From: Apiotrichum sp. Y4204
Lineage: Eukaryota > Basidiomycota > Tremellomycetes > Trichosporonales > Trichosporonaceae
Length of the DNA: 64,000 bases
NCBI GenBank assembly: GCA_025531455.1
Contig: JAMYHL010000028.1
Span: 434,001-498,000 of the forward strand
Direction: 5' to 3'
Part shown: positions 1 through 12,228 of the stretch, piece after piece
How the letters are laid out: every line of letters starts with the position of its first letter
Position numbering within the stretch: the first letter of the stretch is position 1
Program-made: the position numbers and the translations under genes
The notes under the pieces: generated by a model
Told to the model about the DNA's origin: nothing
Database searches by the model: none
Seen by the model: the letters and a program-made list of their open reading frames with translations, nothing else

Positions 1-1524
1 CCTGTGCCCGCTGGCAGCGGCCAAACGCTCCGCCTCGAGCGCCTCACGGTCACGGCTCGTCACGGACAGCGCGCGGAGCGCCGGCACGTTATCGTCCAGC
101 AGGTACTTGTACTTCCACATCATGCGCTGGCTACGCTGTACCTGCGAGTCAGAATGTCGAGCACGGGAAACTCACAAAGGGGTCACGTAGCAGATCGTCG
201 ATGCCGTCCACGTTGTCCCAGTCCAGCGAGGTGAGGTAGTTGGCCAGCGCGGCGACCTCGTCCCTGTCCTCCGTGTCGATATGCGTGTGGTCGGCACTGC
301 GGCGCGCAGCAGCGCGCAACGCCGCCGCCTTGGCCTCGACCATCTGGTTGTGCACTTTGATCTCTGCCGCATGTTTCCCTTCCAACTCGGTAAACCGCGC
401 AGCGTACGATGCGCGAAGTGTGGCAATGTCCGCGTCGAGCTCAGCCTCAATCTCCGCCCGCGCGGCGTCGTACCCTGCCCGTCTCTCGGCGTACATAGCA
501 TCTAGCCCCATGGCCATTACGCGGTCGTCCTCGCTTAGCGGCACAAGGTCCTTGAGGTCGAGGACGCGGGGTAGGGTGGTATTAGGCGGCGGGAACTGCC
601 GCTCGGGCCGCTGGCTGGGACTGGGATTCACCGCTGATCGATGGGTCGCGCGCACAGACCGGTCTTTGCGACTCTCGCTCGCGGGAATGAAGTAGTCCAC
701 CGCGCGCCAGTCGCGGAACCCGGCGGCCGAGGCCGGTGGATCCATGGGATATCCGCGAAACTGCGGGGCGAGTGGGGCCAAGTGCGGGTCAATCAGTGGC
801 GCATCGCACATCGTGAACGGACGCTGTGGAAACGGGACAAGCGCCACCTGGCTCGTGGTGTTGTATAGTATGGGGAAGGGCGCATGGGGGAAGATGTTGC
901 CCGTGCGCATGTCGGGCATCTTCCTCGGCGTGGTGTGGGCGTTGAACATCGGGAGGTTGGACATTGGCAGCGTCTCGTCGACGGTCCGCGACGGTCCCAC
1001 GGGAGCCGCGGGAGTACGAGGAGCCACCGCCACCGCCTTGTCCGCCTTCTCCGCCTTCTCCGCCTTCTTCGCCTCGTTTGAACGGGGAGTGACAACGGTC
1101 TCGCGCCACTTACGCGCGCGCTCCACGCCGCCCCCGTCGCCACCGCCGTCGCTGTCGTCGCTCTCGTCCTCCGGGCTCGGTGTCCTCGTTTCATGGGTAA
1201 CCGGCGTCGGGGGGCCGCGGGGGGCTGTCGTGGCTTTTGCTAGGCGTTTCGGTGCGGATGGCCTCGGTTTGGGCTGCGTTCTAGGCTGGGTTTTGGGCTG
1301 TGTTTTGGGCTGGGCATTGACCAGCCGCGGTGCGAAGATCACACGGGTGGCCGCCATGCTCTGCCGTCAGCGCCTGATCAAAAGTACGACCCGCGACTCA
1401 CGGCAGCCTTTGCCGCGCGCGTCCGCGTGTTCACGGGCGGCGCTGATGCTTCGGAGTCGGGGTCGACGTCTGTTATGGACGAGATGGATGAGGGGAGGTT
1501 GCGGCGGCGGCGATTGGGTGGCAT
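1..1524 (-). CDS. Hypothetical coiled-coil protein, 3' end cut by the window edge
   Basis: I do not recognise this protein. Exons run 1524-1402, 1360-176 and 141-1, continuing off the left edge; introns are 41 nt (1361-1401) and 34 nt (142-175). All three exons join in phase 0 and give 483 codons without a stop. I chose the ATG at 1524 over the one at 1357 because a canonical intron (GTGAGT at 1396-1401, CTGACGGCAG at its end) links a basic Ser/Pro-rich exon to the longer open frame. The N-terminal half is low complexity (QPKTQ-type repeats, Pro, acidic Asp/Ser tract). Residues roughly 330-420 are an Ala/Glu/Arg-rich helix predicted as a coiled coil (segments such as EIEAELDADI and ELEGKHAAEIK). 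After the second intron the sequence stays charged and helical (QRMMWKYKYLLDD). Upstream, 508 bp separate it from the bHLH gene on the same strand. Confidence 0.6.
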
Positions 1525-2032
1525 AGTGGAGAGATGAGAGGTGTTGAGAGAGTTGGTGGTCTTGTTGGTGTATTGAGTGGCGAGCTACCAAAGGTCGTAG
1601 GTCGTTAGCCTATAGGTAGCGCGACACGCTTCGTCTGCGAGGAAGGAAGGCGCAGTAGAGGGCGCTAGCCGCGATTTGTCAATCTGTAGATCTGTAGATC
1701 TGTGGATCTGTGTGCGGTTGCAAACCGACCCCCACAAGCATGCTGCTCGCTCTACTCGACATGCATCAGACGAGTGCATTGTCGATTTCTGCGTTCTCGA
1801 CACAGGGGATGATTCCGGCACGCTTGTAATCGGATTCTCCTCAACTGTTGCGGTACAAGTGACGTCGTAGAGCAAGGATCGGGCTGTCAGTGTCCGCCGG
1901 TATTCCATCACCATGTCCTTGCTCTGCTTGGTCAAGTCTTCTTGATGGTACACAATAGGGTCCATGGCTGGTCTATGAATATTACTACTACATCTAGCAC
2001 TTGCCTCGTCTAGCACTTCCTCTGTCCCGTCT
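1525..2032. other. Intergenic, head-to-tail between two minus-strand genes
   Basis: This stretch should hold the promoter of the partial gene on its left and the 3' flank of the bHLH gene on its right. Open frames here are short and lack the GC-rich third positions of the neighbouring genes. The only structure I see is an 8-bp direct repeat at 1682-1713. Confidence 0.6.
1682..1713. repeat. 8-bp tandem repeat, four copies
   Basis: The unit ATCTGTAG is repeated four times, with the last two copies diverged (ATCTGTGG, ATCTGTGT). It lies in the intergenic spacer, so it is not constrained by a reading frame. Confidence 0.8.
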
Positions 2033-4845
2033 CTACTCGTTTGACCGCTTCTTCGTTTTTGGCGCAGGTCGTCTTGTCGGCCCAAGGGCGGGACTCTTCC
2101 CCACCGACGCGGCCTTCTTTTTACTCGGCGGGAGGGTAGCTGCACTGTCCACGTCCATCTCATCCTCGTCCTCGCTCCCGCCCAGGTCGTCCTCCTCGCC
2201 CTCGAGCATGTCCATGTCGAGCAGGTCCTCGCCATCCTCGCCGCGCACCTCGGGCGCGGACGGGTCCACGCGCAGGCGCCGGATCTCGTCCCGCAGCTTG
2301 TCAATGTACCCGTCGCGCTTCTCGACCTTGTTGTGCAGGCGCACAATGTACTCGTTCGAGAACTTTAGCAGAGCGACCTTGGACACGCCGCGGTTCGGGT
2401 TGTCGTCCGGCACGAGAGAGGATTTCGGCAGCAGTCGCGGGGCGGAAGATCCAGGGATCGGCTCGCCCGATTCGGGATCCAGCGCTTCCGTGTTGATCGC
2501 CGGAAGGAGAAGTCGAAGCTCGTCAAAGCCGGCTTTTAGACTGTCTCGACGCTTCTGTTCTGCGGCCTTGTGAGAGGTTCTCCGCGACTCGGGCTCCGTG
2601 TTGCTTGCGGCGGCGGCGGCGGCAGCAGCGCCCTTGGTGGCTGCGCGGACGCCGACAGCTCCGGTTGGTCGGATAGCGAGGGCGCGCTTGGCCGCGGCCG
2701 CACCGCCAGATGGAACGAGTCGGCTCCCACGCTTCGCAGCAGGCTGGGTTGCGGGGGCAATAGCGGTTGTAGCCTTCTTGGCAGCAGCCCGTACTGGCGG
2801 CGCCGCGGCTGCAGCCGCTGCAGCACCCTGCTTGCTCGACTCGGCCTCCATCTCCGCCTTGCCGAGGTTCATTAATGTCGCCGGGGTCATGGGCATCAGG
2901 CTCTTGGGCCTCGAGCCCTGCGAGGGAACGGGTGGCGGCGGCATAATCTGCGCAAGGTCCACAGGCGAGGGTGTGGAGTGGGTACTGCTCGCCTGCTGCT
3001 GTTGCTGCTGTTGTTGCTGCTGCTGAACACCGCGCTGGTCGATCGCCGCAGGCGGGAGATAGCCCATCCCGCCCTGCGGCATCTTGAATGCCATGGGCGA
3101 CGTCGGGACAGAGTTGGATGACTGACGTGCGTGGGAGCGGTGATTTGTCGGCTTCATCATCGGGGAAGGCCTTGACTTTGAGTTGAGGGATCCACGGTGA
3201 GGGCCGGTAACGTTCCCGTTGGCGACGGGCGACATGCCGACATTAGACGTCGGCCCAATGATCGGCGAGCTCTGGTGGTACGCTGACTCTGAGGGGCCGT
3301 CGAATATACCCTGTAGCGCAGTGAGGTAGTCTGGATCGGCGCCGTCGACGGAAGACTGCGGAACAAGGGCCGGGGAGAGGGTCTGCTGGGCCCCGCCCGA
3401 AGAACCCACTGGATTGAGGGCCGGGGAGGAAAGGGCGGAGAGGGGATGCGGGTTGCGCTGGTGCTGCTGGCCATGGAGTGCTGGTGAGAGGTGAGCCGCT
3501 GCCGCGCGGAGTGCAGCGGAGCGGCTGACGGCGGGCTCGAGGGCGGGAGAGGTGAGGGGTGAAAAGTACGATCCTGGAGAGGGCGTCGACATGGCCGCTG
3601 ACGAGTGGGCGCTCGACACTCCGGACGGGCCGTTGTGTCGCGGCGGCTGCATCTGAGCCGCGGCCACGGCGGCAGCAGTGGCTTGCAATCGGCTGTGTCG
3701 TTCTTGAAGAGCGGCTAGCTGCTCCTGAAACTGGCGCTGCTCGACTTGAAGCTGCTCGAGGGCGTGCATACTTGCGGCGGCCTCCTTTGCAGATCCGAAA
3801 GCGACGTTGGCGACCGGGCTCGCATATGTCGATGCGGAGTGCGATAGTGCGGGAGAGAGGAGCGGAACGGTGTGGAACTGGTCGTCAGCACCGGACTTGG
3901 ACTGGCCGTTACACACGTTTTCCATTCCTTCAATCATCTCGCCACGCGTCAACATTTCAAGCTGCATTGGGCTCATGAGGTCCATGCGCGATTCGGGGTG
4001 GATGTCGCCACTTGGACCTGGGAACGTGTGAGCAATGGGCGCAGGCATTGGTATGTGAGATGACGACCTACCAGGTGTAAGAAGACCAGGGACGTTGCCC
4101 CCGCTAAACTTGCGCTGCAGCTGGTTGTCGGGGCGCGACGGGTCGGATTGCGGGCGCGATGGGGGTTGCCCCGGCGGCGAGGTGAGGAACATTTGCGCCA
4201 TCGCGCCGTACGGCGACGTCGGGTTGTTGGGATTCAAGAACGGCGACTGCATGTGGATGGCTTCGAGCTGGGATGTCAGCTGGGACGTGTCTGTTTACCC
4301 ACCTGGTGCTGCAGGATGCCAGCCTGAATGGCGTCGTAGGTCGCCCCCGAGACATCCATCTGCATGAGGTCGGTGTCGAGCGAAGGGGTGTTATGCCCCG
4401 AGCCGCTCCCGGCATTATCCACATCCATTGGGCGCGAGGCGCGCCGTGAGGCCGGATGGGACGGTGGGTGGGACTGCTGCGACGACTGCTGAGACTGGGC
4501 GGAGGAGGGACCAGCGGCGCGGGGGCGACCGGTGCCGCTGCTGGAGTGGTTGTCGAGGCTGATGGGGGAAGGATCGTCGAGCGGCTCGTCGTCGTGTGGA
4601 GATGGGACGCCGTTCCCGTCAATTACCGACTGGGGTGCAGAGTGCGATGGTGTGTGGTATTGGCCGCTGTAGTCGTGGTATGGCTGAAGCGACGAGGGGT
4701 GCCCAGAGTCGTGGCCGGCGTGAGCTGCGACGTAGCCTGAGGCTGCGGGCGAGTCTGGGTTGTGGCTGTCGATGCCGACGAGGGTGAAGAAGTCAAGAGA
4801 CGAGTAGTTTGGCGAGAGGACAGTCCCCGAGGGGCTGGATTCCAT
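2033..4845 (-). CDS. bHLH transcription factor with an extended loop
   Basis: Exons are 4845-4303 and 4267-2033, with a 35-nt intron (4268-4302; GTGGGT...GCTGACATCCCAG). The product is 925 aa. The C-terminal bHLH domain sits at about residues 741-840: a basic region with the DNA-contacting H..E..RR pattern (SHKAAEQKRR), helix 1 (DSLKAGFDELRLLLP), a long loop of about 36 residues rich in Pro/Ser, then helix 2 (VSKVALLKFSNEYIVRL). Helix 2 runs into a leucine-spaced helix and an acidic tail ending in a basic patch. The N-terminal 700 residues are disordered, rich in Ser, Pro, Gln and Ala, with an 11-residue polyglutamine (around 3000-3030) and a short Gln/Ala coiled coil. Such proteins bind E-boxes as dimers in the nucleus. 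An in-frame upstream ATG at 5055 would add 70 residues; I prefer 4845. A GTAGGT...CCCAG segment of 54 nt near 4025-4080 could be an optional in-frame intron. The specific orthologue is not clear. Confidence 0.88.
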
Positions 4846-5788
4846 CGTGTGTATCGTGCGGCCTGTTCCTTCAGAGAATGTGAACGCCGATGGCACACGG
4901 TGCGGCCGGATCGAAAGTTGTAAACTAGCGGGGGAGGTGGAAAGTGAGGGGGAGGTTGAGTGGGCGGATGGAGGGGGTGCCCTAGGGTGGTTGGGTTTGT
5001 CGCTTGTCGCCACAGCACGCGTGGGCGGGGGAACGGCGGCTGATGCTGGCGGCAACTAGATGAAATGCCGGAAAGAGTCTGGGGGCAGGTCGCGGTGGGC
5101 GGGGTGGAGGTCCGATGGGGAGAATCCTCTGTGGTGATGGGCGGCGGCGTCGGCGTCGGCGATCGCGCGGCGGGGTAGATTGATGGCGAGCGCGGGTGCA
5201 GTGGTCTAGAAAATGACCAGAGAGACGCTTGAGACGAGTAGAGAATAGATGGAGGGAAGACAAAAATGCAAAACGAATGGAAAGGAAGGCAGCGAAAAAG
5301 AAGCAAGCGCGGGGCAGGCGGAAACCCGGAGGGAAATGAGGGGAGGAAGGCACAGCACCAGGCGGGGAAGGAAGGTGGTATCTAGGCGGCCAAGCCAAGA
5401 AAGAGGTGGTCGAGAGGCGGAATGACTGGATCTTGTGTAACCACTCAGGCTAAATCGACTAGTGATGGAATGGAATACACAAAATACAGTACAACAAATC
5501 AAGCCATGCAGTGCGAGCACTTGTGCACAAAGCAGAGAACAGCGAGGAGCACAGTCCGAGATCCGAGTAGTGCTTGGGTGCTTGGGCCTCTTTGGGAGCA
5601 CAGGCTGCACAGGGGCAAAGGACACGAAAAAAAAAAAAGACCAGGCTAACGAGCCAAGACAACAAACGCCTTTTTTGGTGCTGGACGCGCTGCCGTGCAC
5701 TGCAGATGCTTGTGCTCGAGTGCTTGTGCGCTTGCGCTTGTGCTTGTGCTTGGATGCATGCAAGGGCAAGGACACTACTACTATTGAC

Positions 5789-5820
5789 CACTCCGGTACT
5801 CCGGTACTCCGGTCACTCCG
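5789..5820. repeat. 8-bp tandem repeat (ACTCCGGT unit)
   Basis: About four copies of an ACTCCGGT unit, the last interrupted by a two-base insertion, in the gene-poor island. Confidence 0.8.
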
Positions 5821-7463
5821 ACACGCTCTGCTCCCAGCGGGATTGGATAGAGATTGTGCTATGCTCCCGCATACTCTGCGGCCCGACTATATCCATCCAC
5901 TCATGGGCACTCATCATCCGCACCGTATCATCATAGAAAACAGGGTAGAGAGAGGGAGAGACATGAGAGGGGCTACAGGGGGCAGGGGGGTGTCTCTGGT
6001 GTCTCGACACGAGCCCCGCCGTGTTCCGACAATTCACCATGAGCAGTTGATATGCGGCGGTGATATGCTTGCATCTGCTTGGCGCTCGAACCCAGGAAAA
6101 AAAAGGGGGAGGGATGCTTCGACTCTTGACAATGAAAGCGTAATGATATTGAAATTGAGGGTTTGAGTGGCCGTGGCCCATACCACGAAAAGTACAAAAG
6201 CCCAGTGTGAGTGGTTGTCTCGCTTGTCCCCTGTGCACAGGTGGTGTGATCCTGTGATACCTCCTGGATCCTGGATCCTGTAAGCGCCACCTCCAATCTC
6301 GACATTATTACAGGCATCATGAACCGAGGTCAGGCGGCTCACGCGTTCAGGGGGAGCGGACATGCATGGGGGGGGGGTAGGTAACAGGGAGCGGGCAACA
6401 GCAAGCCGGTGTAGCCAGCGGCTCCATGAACCCTTGGGGTCTATGGACACAACGCTCCAACGTCCACTCCACGCACCGACCTGTGCACATCAACAGGGCG
6501 AGCTTCCACCCCCGGACCTCCAAGAAAAGTGGCACAGCGGATTGTTCCGTACCCGCTGCTCGCTGTGCATGTGTTGATGGGATCCTGAAATGATGAACCT
6601 GAGCAGACCAAGTGGCTTCATGTACCGGTGTACCCAGCGGCAGTGCATTCGAGCGTGCCGAGAGACGTGCCGAGACAATGACCGAATTGCATCTAGAGGC
6701 CAACCACATCACAGTCCGATGAACCTTGAATGGCTCCGACTCTGACCGCAGTCCACTGGCAGAGCTGTACAGAACTGCGCTTTATTCTCAGTTACCGCGC
6801 ACGCGAGTAATGTACGTACGCGTCCGAGATTGGGTTTAAGCATGGAGGCCGCCGAGTTTCACCTATTGGGCTGCGAGATGGCGCTGCCTCGGTGTGCTCT
6901 GCCGCTCTGGGACTGCGGATGTGAGTTCACAGATGTACAGATGGCCACATGGCCACATCTATGCAAGCATGAATCGACGCTGAGGTTGAGGCGGGCGCGG
7001 TCGTCCGCACAACTCGCGACCCGCAGGGCGCCGGGTACCGGCTGTCGGCGGCTGCTCGCGGTGGACGCTGCAGGCTTGATTGCAGGTGATTGCATGCCTC
7101 ACACGCCTCGCACCGAATGGGACCCATGCAGCAGAGGAATGCTCTTGTTCCGAGCGGGCCTAGCCAGTAGTGGCTTTGCTCTGACCTTCTGTTCCTCTGG
7201 TCCTCTTCGCTGAGATCTAGTGGGAACAGCAGAAGCAGCCATACCGCGTTCCTCTCAATCCCTCGGCCCTCTTCTACATTCCCCTCTGCGGCTCATCTCT
7301 AGTTCTTCCATGGGTCATCGGGTCTGGGTCCCGGCTCGTGTGAGGTACATCGGGGCGCAGCTGTAGCGCGTAGTGCGTAGCGCGTGGCGCAGGGCGGGGA
7401 ACCGCGCGTGGGTCGTGCGAGCGGGCTTGGACGTTAGCGAGAGCGTGAGCGTGAGAGTGAGAT

Positions 7464-7494
7464 CCGTGAGGCCGTGAGGCCGTGAGGCCGTGAG
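7464..7494. repeat. 8-bp tandem repeat (CCGTGAGG unit)
   Basis: Three perfect copies of CCGTGAGG and a partial fourth, flanked on both sides by GAGATCCGTG so that the array lies inside a short direct repeat. No gene overlaps it. Confidence 0.8.
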
Positions 7495-10199
7495 ATCCGT
7501 GGGATTCATCACGCGTCACGTCATCCCGCGTACTGGCGTTCTTCTCGCGATTTCTCGCAATCGCCTCGCTCCTCGCTCCCGGCCCCTCGCGTAGCTCGAT
7601 ACCCAATATCAATGTTACTCGGCCTGTTCGGCGAAGATTAGACTCCACCTTACTTGCGCCCCGCCTCCGCGGGCGGTCGCTTGTCGCGCTACCGCGTTGC
7701 CGGTCTCGGACGCCGCCACCCGGTTTCCAACAGATTATGTAGATGGAGGACGGTGCCGCGCTGCCGGTGCTATTTTGGTCCGCATGTAGGGCTAGCATGG
7801 CAGCCCGCCAGACCGTCAGCCTCAGTGCCTCACGCTAGATCACACTGCAGGGTACGCCACGCAGCGCCACTGCCACCCATCACGACATGAATGCGGAGCT
7901 CGCACCCAATTCACGGACATGGACACGGACGTTGTGCTGGATTTCGGTCTCGCCGTTTGCTGTTTGCTGGTGGTTGGACGGCACGCGTTTCGGCTACTCC
8001 TTCTGAGTCTGGGGTTGAGGGTGCGTCGAGGGTAGTTCCAGCCGTGAAGGGACAGCAAACAGCATGGAGCGAGGGACGCCGCCGCCACACAGCCATGCCC
8101 TGGATCCAGCAGTATGCTTCATAGCTTCAGAGTAAGCCCCAAGTGATGCGATTGATTTTGAGCCACTGATCGTGAGGCGCGCCATCGCTGTGGCAGAGGC
8201 AGTGAGCCGCGCGGTGAGGCGCCACGATGGTACGTCGGTCCGTAAGTGTGATCCTGGGGCCGGAGGCCGGCTGACAGTTGACAGGCGGTATGCATACCGG
8301 AGCGCTTGAAGCATTGAGCTCCATGCGGTGTGTTCCCCTCGCAGCTGCGACATGCAACTCGAAGCATTGGCATACTGGATGCAGACTCGAAGCTCGAAGC
8401 CCGACACAACAGCGGAACAGCGAACAGCATACCCACCCCTCATACCCTCCCTCAATCCATGTTTCACCGGGTCACGATATCCGCGATCCCCACACGCGCT
8501 GTGATTGGTCCATGGACATTTCTTCATGCACGTTCGTCGATCGCGCCCCGGCTTGCGGCTTGCGTGCGCGCGGGCAGTCGGGCAGGCGGGCATGTGGCTT
8601 GCATGGCTTGGGTACTTTGGGTATCTGGGTGTTTTGGCTTCCTACATTGGTCCGGCTGCGGCTTTGTTACGGCACGGATCTGGGTTGATTTCGTAATTCG
8701 AGCCGGGCAAGTTGAACGGGGTACTGTGGTACTGGTACTGTCTCCTCCGAGTCCGTGGCTTCCATGTCCATGTACCCGACCGACCATGCAGTTACTCGGC
8801 GCCACAGCGTGCCCGCTCACAAGATCACAATACGATCACACGACACGACGACTCGCGCTCACTGGCCCTCGACTCGACTCTCGGCACTACAGTAGCGGCA
8901 CTCGCGGCACTCACGGTCGCGGACTATTACTCATGCCAATCGATCCCAATTCATGGCACGCCACAAGGCACACCTGATCTATACTTGTAAAGGCTGCACG
9001 CGACCGCGATCGCGTCGCTTGATCGTCTGGTCGCCTGATGTCTTGTCGTGTGAGCTGTGCCTGGAGATCCTAGATCCTGGGCTTCCTAGAGACTTAGAGG
9101 ATGGAGAATTCTGGAATTTCTGGAATGAATTTTGAGAATAATTGCCCAAGGTCTCGACTCGGAGGGGCGTGCTCCCGTGCTCGTGTGCCCCGGTTGTTCC
9201 GTGCTCGTGTGACTGATAAATAGCGGTCCGGGAATAGATTAGAAGCTAGATGGACGAGCGCCAGAGGGACGCCCGGCCTGGTCCCTATTGTGTACCTCAA
9301 GGACGCCAGAGAACGGGCACACGACCGGCCCGCCCTCGCGCGACAGCGGCGTCGTAAGTACGAGTGCGAGGGAGAGTGGCGCAAGTGGAGATCAGCTAGC
9401 CGCGGATTGCGGACGCGGTAGTTTGACTGGCGTCCGCAAAGGTCGGAGTACGAAGTACGGAGTGCGGAGTCTCCTTCTCACCAGACCTCACATCTCGAAG
9501 TCTCCAACTCGACTCATGCAAGGGTGTCTGTCAGTTGCGACTCGGCCGATGCGGTGAGACCTCTTTCCCGGTCTTGCGATCAGTAACCTGCACGATTGCA
9601 CAACTTTTGGAGTTTGACTGTCTCGCGAAGCCCCCTTCTGTCTTCTCATTTGGCTTGGGGACGTTTTTGTGGGGACGGCTGTTCGCACGTCTTGTGACTA
9701 GTGGCCGTGGCGATGCCGCACACTTCTCCGGACACTCGCGGCGTCTTCCCTCCCCTAAACACTTGCAGTCCCTCGGTCGATCTGGTCAAGTCTCGCGACA
9801 GCGCCCGTACCTTCTCGAATTTGAATGCCTTGTGGGCTCGTTGTGAACTCCGGTTTTAGTATGTCTTGTGACCACTGCCGTCTTCTCGCCGCCTCCCGTC
9901 CCTAGCCTTTCACGACATCAAAAACAGTGTCTGGGGACAAATTTGGGGACAAATTAGCTGCATGGAAGATTTTAGTGTGGTTTGGTGATCAGCGCTCGAG
10001 TGACTTCTCGATAGTGCTCGTCTCACAAATGTTTACAAGTCCCTGCCTTTGACAGTGCTCGTCCTTGACAGTCTGAAAATCTTTGTCTGACTGTCCTAGT
10101 TTGACAATCTTTCAGTGTCCGTTCCCAACTCACTCTTTCCCCCTCACTCTCCAAACTCCCTCCCACTCCGTTTACTCCCTTGCTCATGCCATGCATCAC

Positions 10200-11847
10200 C
10201 TACTGGTCGACCTCCATGTCCTCGTCCTCTTCATCGCCATCCTCGTGATCCGCAGCGGAGAACACCTCGGTGCCAAGACGCGACTGGCGGGGAGCTCCGC
10301 GGTCGACCCGGCGGCGCGGGGCCGGCGAGCGGAGGTGGGGTGCGGATACGGGTGCGGGCGCTGGCACCTGAATTGCAGGCTGCGCGAGGGGCGATGCCTG
10401 TTGGGGGAGCCCGGAGGCTACGCGGGGCTTGATCGGCGTCTCGGGCTCGTCCATCTCCATCTTCATGCGCGAGAGCGGAGCCGGGTTCAGGTGGTCGCAG
10501 CGCGGACAGATCCATTCTGGTTGTTAGTACTCCTCGCGGCTGGATACGCACGCATGCGCTCCCACTCGTGCTTGTTCCCGACGAGACCGTTGTGGCGGAA
10601 GCATTCGCCGCAGACAAGCGCGTACTTGTTGTTCGACGCTTGGACTGAGGGTCAGCGCGAGTTCGATGTGATTCTTAATCAACTCACCCGGATCGTCGCC
10701 TAGAATCGAGTCCGCCAGGCGGTCGTACCACTTCTTCTCGGGTGTGGGCAGAATGGGCTGGATGGACTGCAGCTGCATGGCAAAGAGGGCCGCCTGCTCC
10801 TGCGTCATTCCCGGGGGCAACGGAACAGGAGTGGAGGGGGAGGCTGGATAGTGAGTATTGGTGATTATTGAGTTGCACGGCTGGATCCTTCTCAAAGAAG
10901 CCGCACCCTTGCGGAGCGCCCTCTCTACCTCAAACTCACTGCCATAGGGAGACACCGGAGACGGGGTATGGGGCATCTGGCCGGGGGTCCCGGGGGCGCG
11001 GGCTGGCGAGTCGGGGCTAGCGGGATTGGCTCCGGGGCGTCGGGGCGTGGAGGGGGACGGCGGCTGTCCGCCTGGCCCGCCAGGACCAGGTTGTCCATGC
11101 TGTCCTTGCTGAGCTCCACGCTGTCCTTTCTGAGGTCCACGCTGGCCCTGCTGCCGCATCTGCTGCTCCTGGGGAAGGTTCATCGCGTCATACTGCTCGA
11201 GCAGCTTGCGAGTGGAGTCAAAGTTTGTCGCCTTCTTGATCTCGTCGACCTGCTTGCGCTGTTTGGCGAGAAGCAGACGAAGGTTAGTTTCTGGGATAAG
11301 CCTGCCCCCTCTGCACAGCACGTACCCTCCGATGTGCGAATACGCCTAAAGACAAGCCGGACAAGCTGGTTCAGAAGGATTATCCTGGGATGAGCGCGAG
11401 CCAAGCGAGCGGGCGGAAGCGGCGGAGCTCAAGAGCTACTAGGCGAAGGGCTTGTAGCTCTGCACAGCACTCCGCAAGCCTCATTCCACTGATAACTCAC
11501 AAAAACGGGCCCGCGATGACGCCGCCGGTTCCTAGCGCACCGGGAATACCGTTGAGCCACCAGACGCCGACCCAGAGGCCCCACAGCCCGAGGCCATACA
11601 GATTGAGAAGGAGCAAGTACCGGCGCTCGCGGAGGCGCACCTCTGAAAGATGGACCTTGGCGTCGTTGATCTCGGTGGCGAGACGCGCGAGCACGCCCTC
11701 ATAGTCCTCGGGCCGCGTTGGCTGCTGTCAGCGAAACTGGACGGGGTATGGCTTCAGCTAGTCGAGTGAGGAGTCAAGCTGTTCACCACGCACACTCCGT
11801 TACGCGCTCTGACCAACCTTTTTGGAAAACCACGAGAACAGGCCCAT
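10200..11847 (-). CDS. LNP1: Lunapark family ER three-way junction protein
   Basis: Lunapark stabilises three-way junctions of the tubular ER. Exons are 11847-11818, 11724-11501, 11384-11326, 11290-10688, 10644-10552 and 10516-10200, giving 441 aa. The start MGLFSWFSK matches the family's short N-terminus and precedes a coiled coil (residues 18-45), then two hydrophobic hairpin segments (about 47-67 and 73-98), a second helical region (LLLAKQRKQVDEIKKATNFDSTRKLLEQYD) and a Gln/Gly/Pro-rich linker. The diagnostic C-terminal zinc finger follows KKWYDRLADSILGDDP: C317, C320 (CGECFRHNGL) and C340, C343 (WICPRC). The first intron has a GTTGGT donor; the last has a perfect TACTAAC branch site. A 96-nt segment at 10844-10939 has GTGAGT and CACTATCCAG ends but no stop, so a 409-aa spliced form is also possible. 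MIP1 is divergent, 381 bp away. Confidence 0.93.
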
Positions 11848-12228
11848 GGCGGACTTTGAGTTGTGAAATGAAGAAGAAGGAGAAACGAGTGTGGAAAGAG
11901 TTGGATATCAAAATGGAGGGGAGGAAGGATGTGATGAGTTGTTCGAGGCAGGAGTGTCAACATGACGCGTTCCTTCGCACCAGCCAGCATTCCAGCAGAG
12001 GTCCCCCAGCCGGGGCTGTGGGTTGCTTTCAACGTCATGGATGATTGATCTCTTTCGTCAACTTTTGCTTCCGTCTGAATGATGATGAAGGCCGGATTGG
12101 TGGCAAAAGACTGCCAGACAACTCTCCAAGAATTTGGAGAATGCATGGAACGGCGTGTGAGAAACAACAACAACATCCACAACTAACACGCTCCCTACTC
12201 CGCACTGCATCACACACACACACACTCC
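11848..12228. promoter_or_regulatory. Divergent promoter region of LNP1 and MIP1
   Basis: A 381-bp spacer between two start codons facing outward, so both promoters must lie here. It contains a short CA repeat (about 12211-12224) next to the MIP1 start. I see no convincing TATA box. Confidence 0.6.

Larger units (their letters stand above)
4846..10199. other. Gene-poor island of 5.4 kb
   Basis: From 4846 to about 5450 the minus strand is pyrimidine-rich and probably forms the leader and promoter of the bHLH gene. From 5450 to 10199 I find no gene: open frames are short, both strands look alike, and none has the codon bias or splice pattern of the other genes here. It holds small tandem repeats (5789-5820, 7464-7494), a G10 run near 6367, a GATC cluster at 9008-9075, a short cysteine-containing frame at 8953-9135, and a direct repeat of GGGGACAAATT near 9936-9958. 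A non-coding RNA cannot be excluded by eye; no tRNA-like B box pairs correctly. Confidence 0.55.

Noticed and set aside
6061..6100. Possible tRNA B box on the minus strand (GGGTTCGAGC)
   Set aside because: The T-arm stem does not pair and there is no A box at the right distance. The same holds for a GGTTCGACCC near 26841.
5462..6166. 234-aa open frame
   Set aside because: No domain, random-looking composition, weak codon bias and competing frames on both strands.
6367..6376. G and C homopolymer runs (also near 46150 and 62051) as quadruplex or regulatory elements
   Set aside because: Single isolated runs; no set of four G tracts is present, and length may reflect sequencing error.
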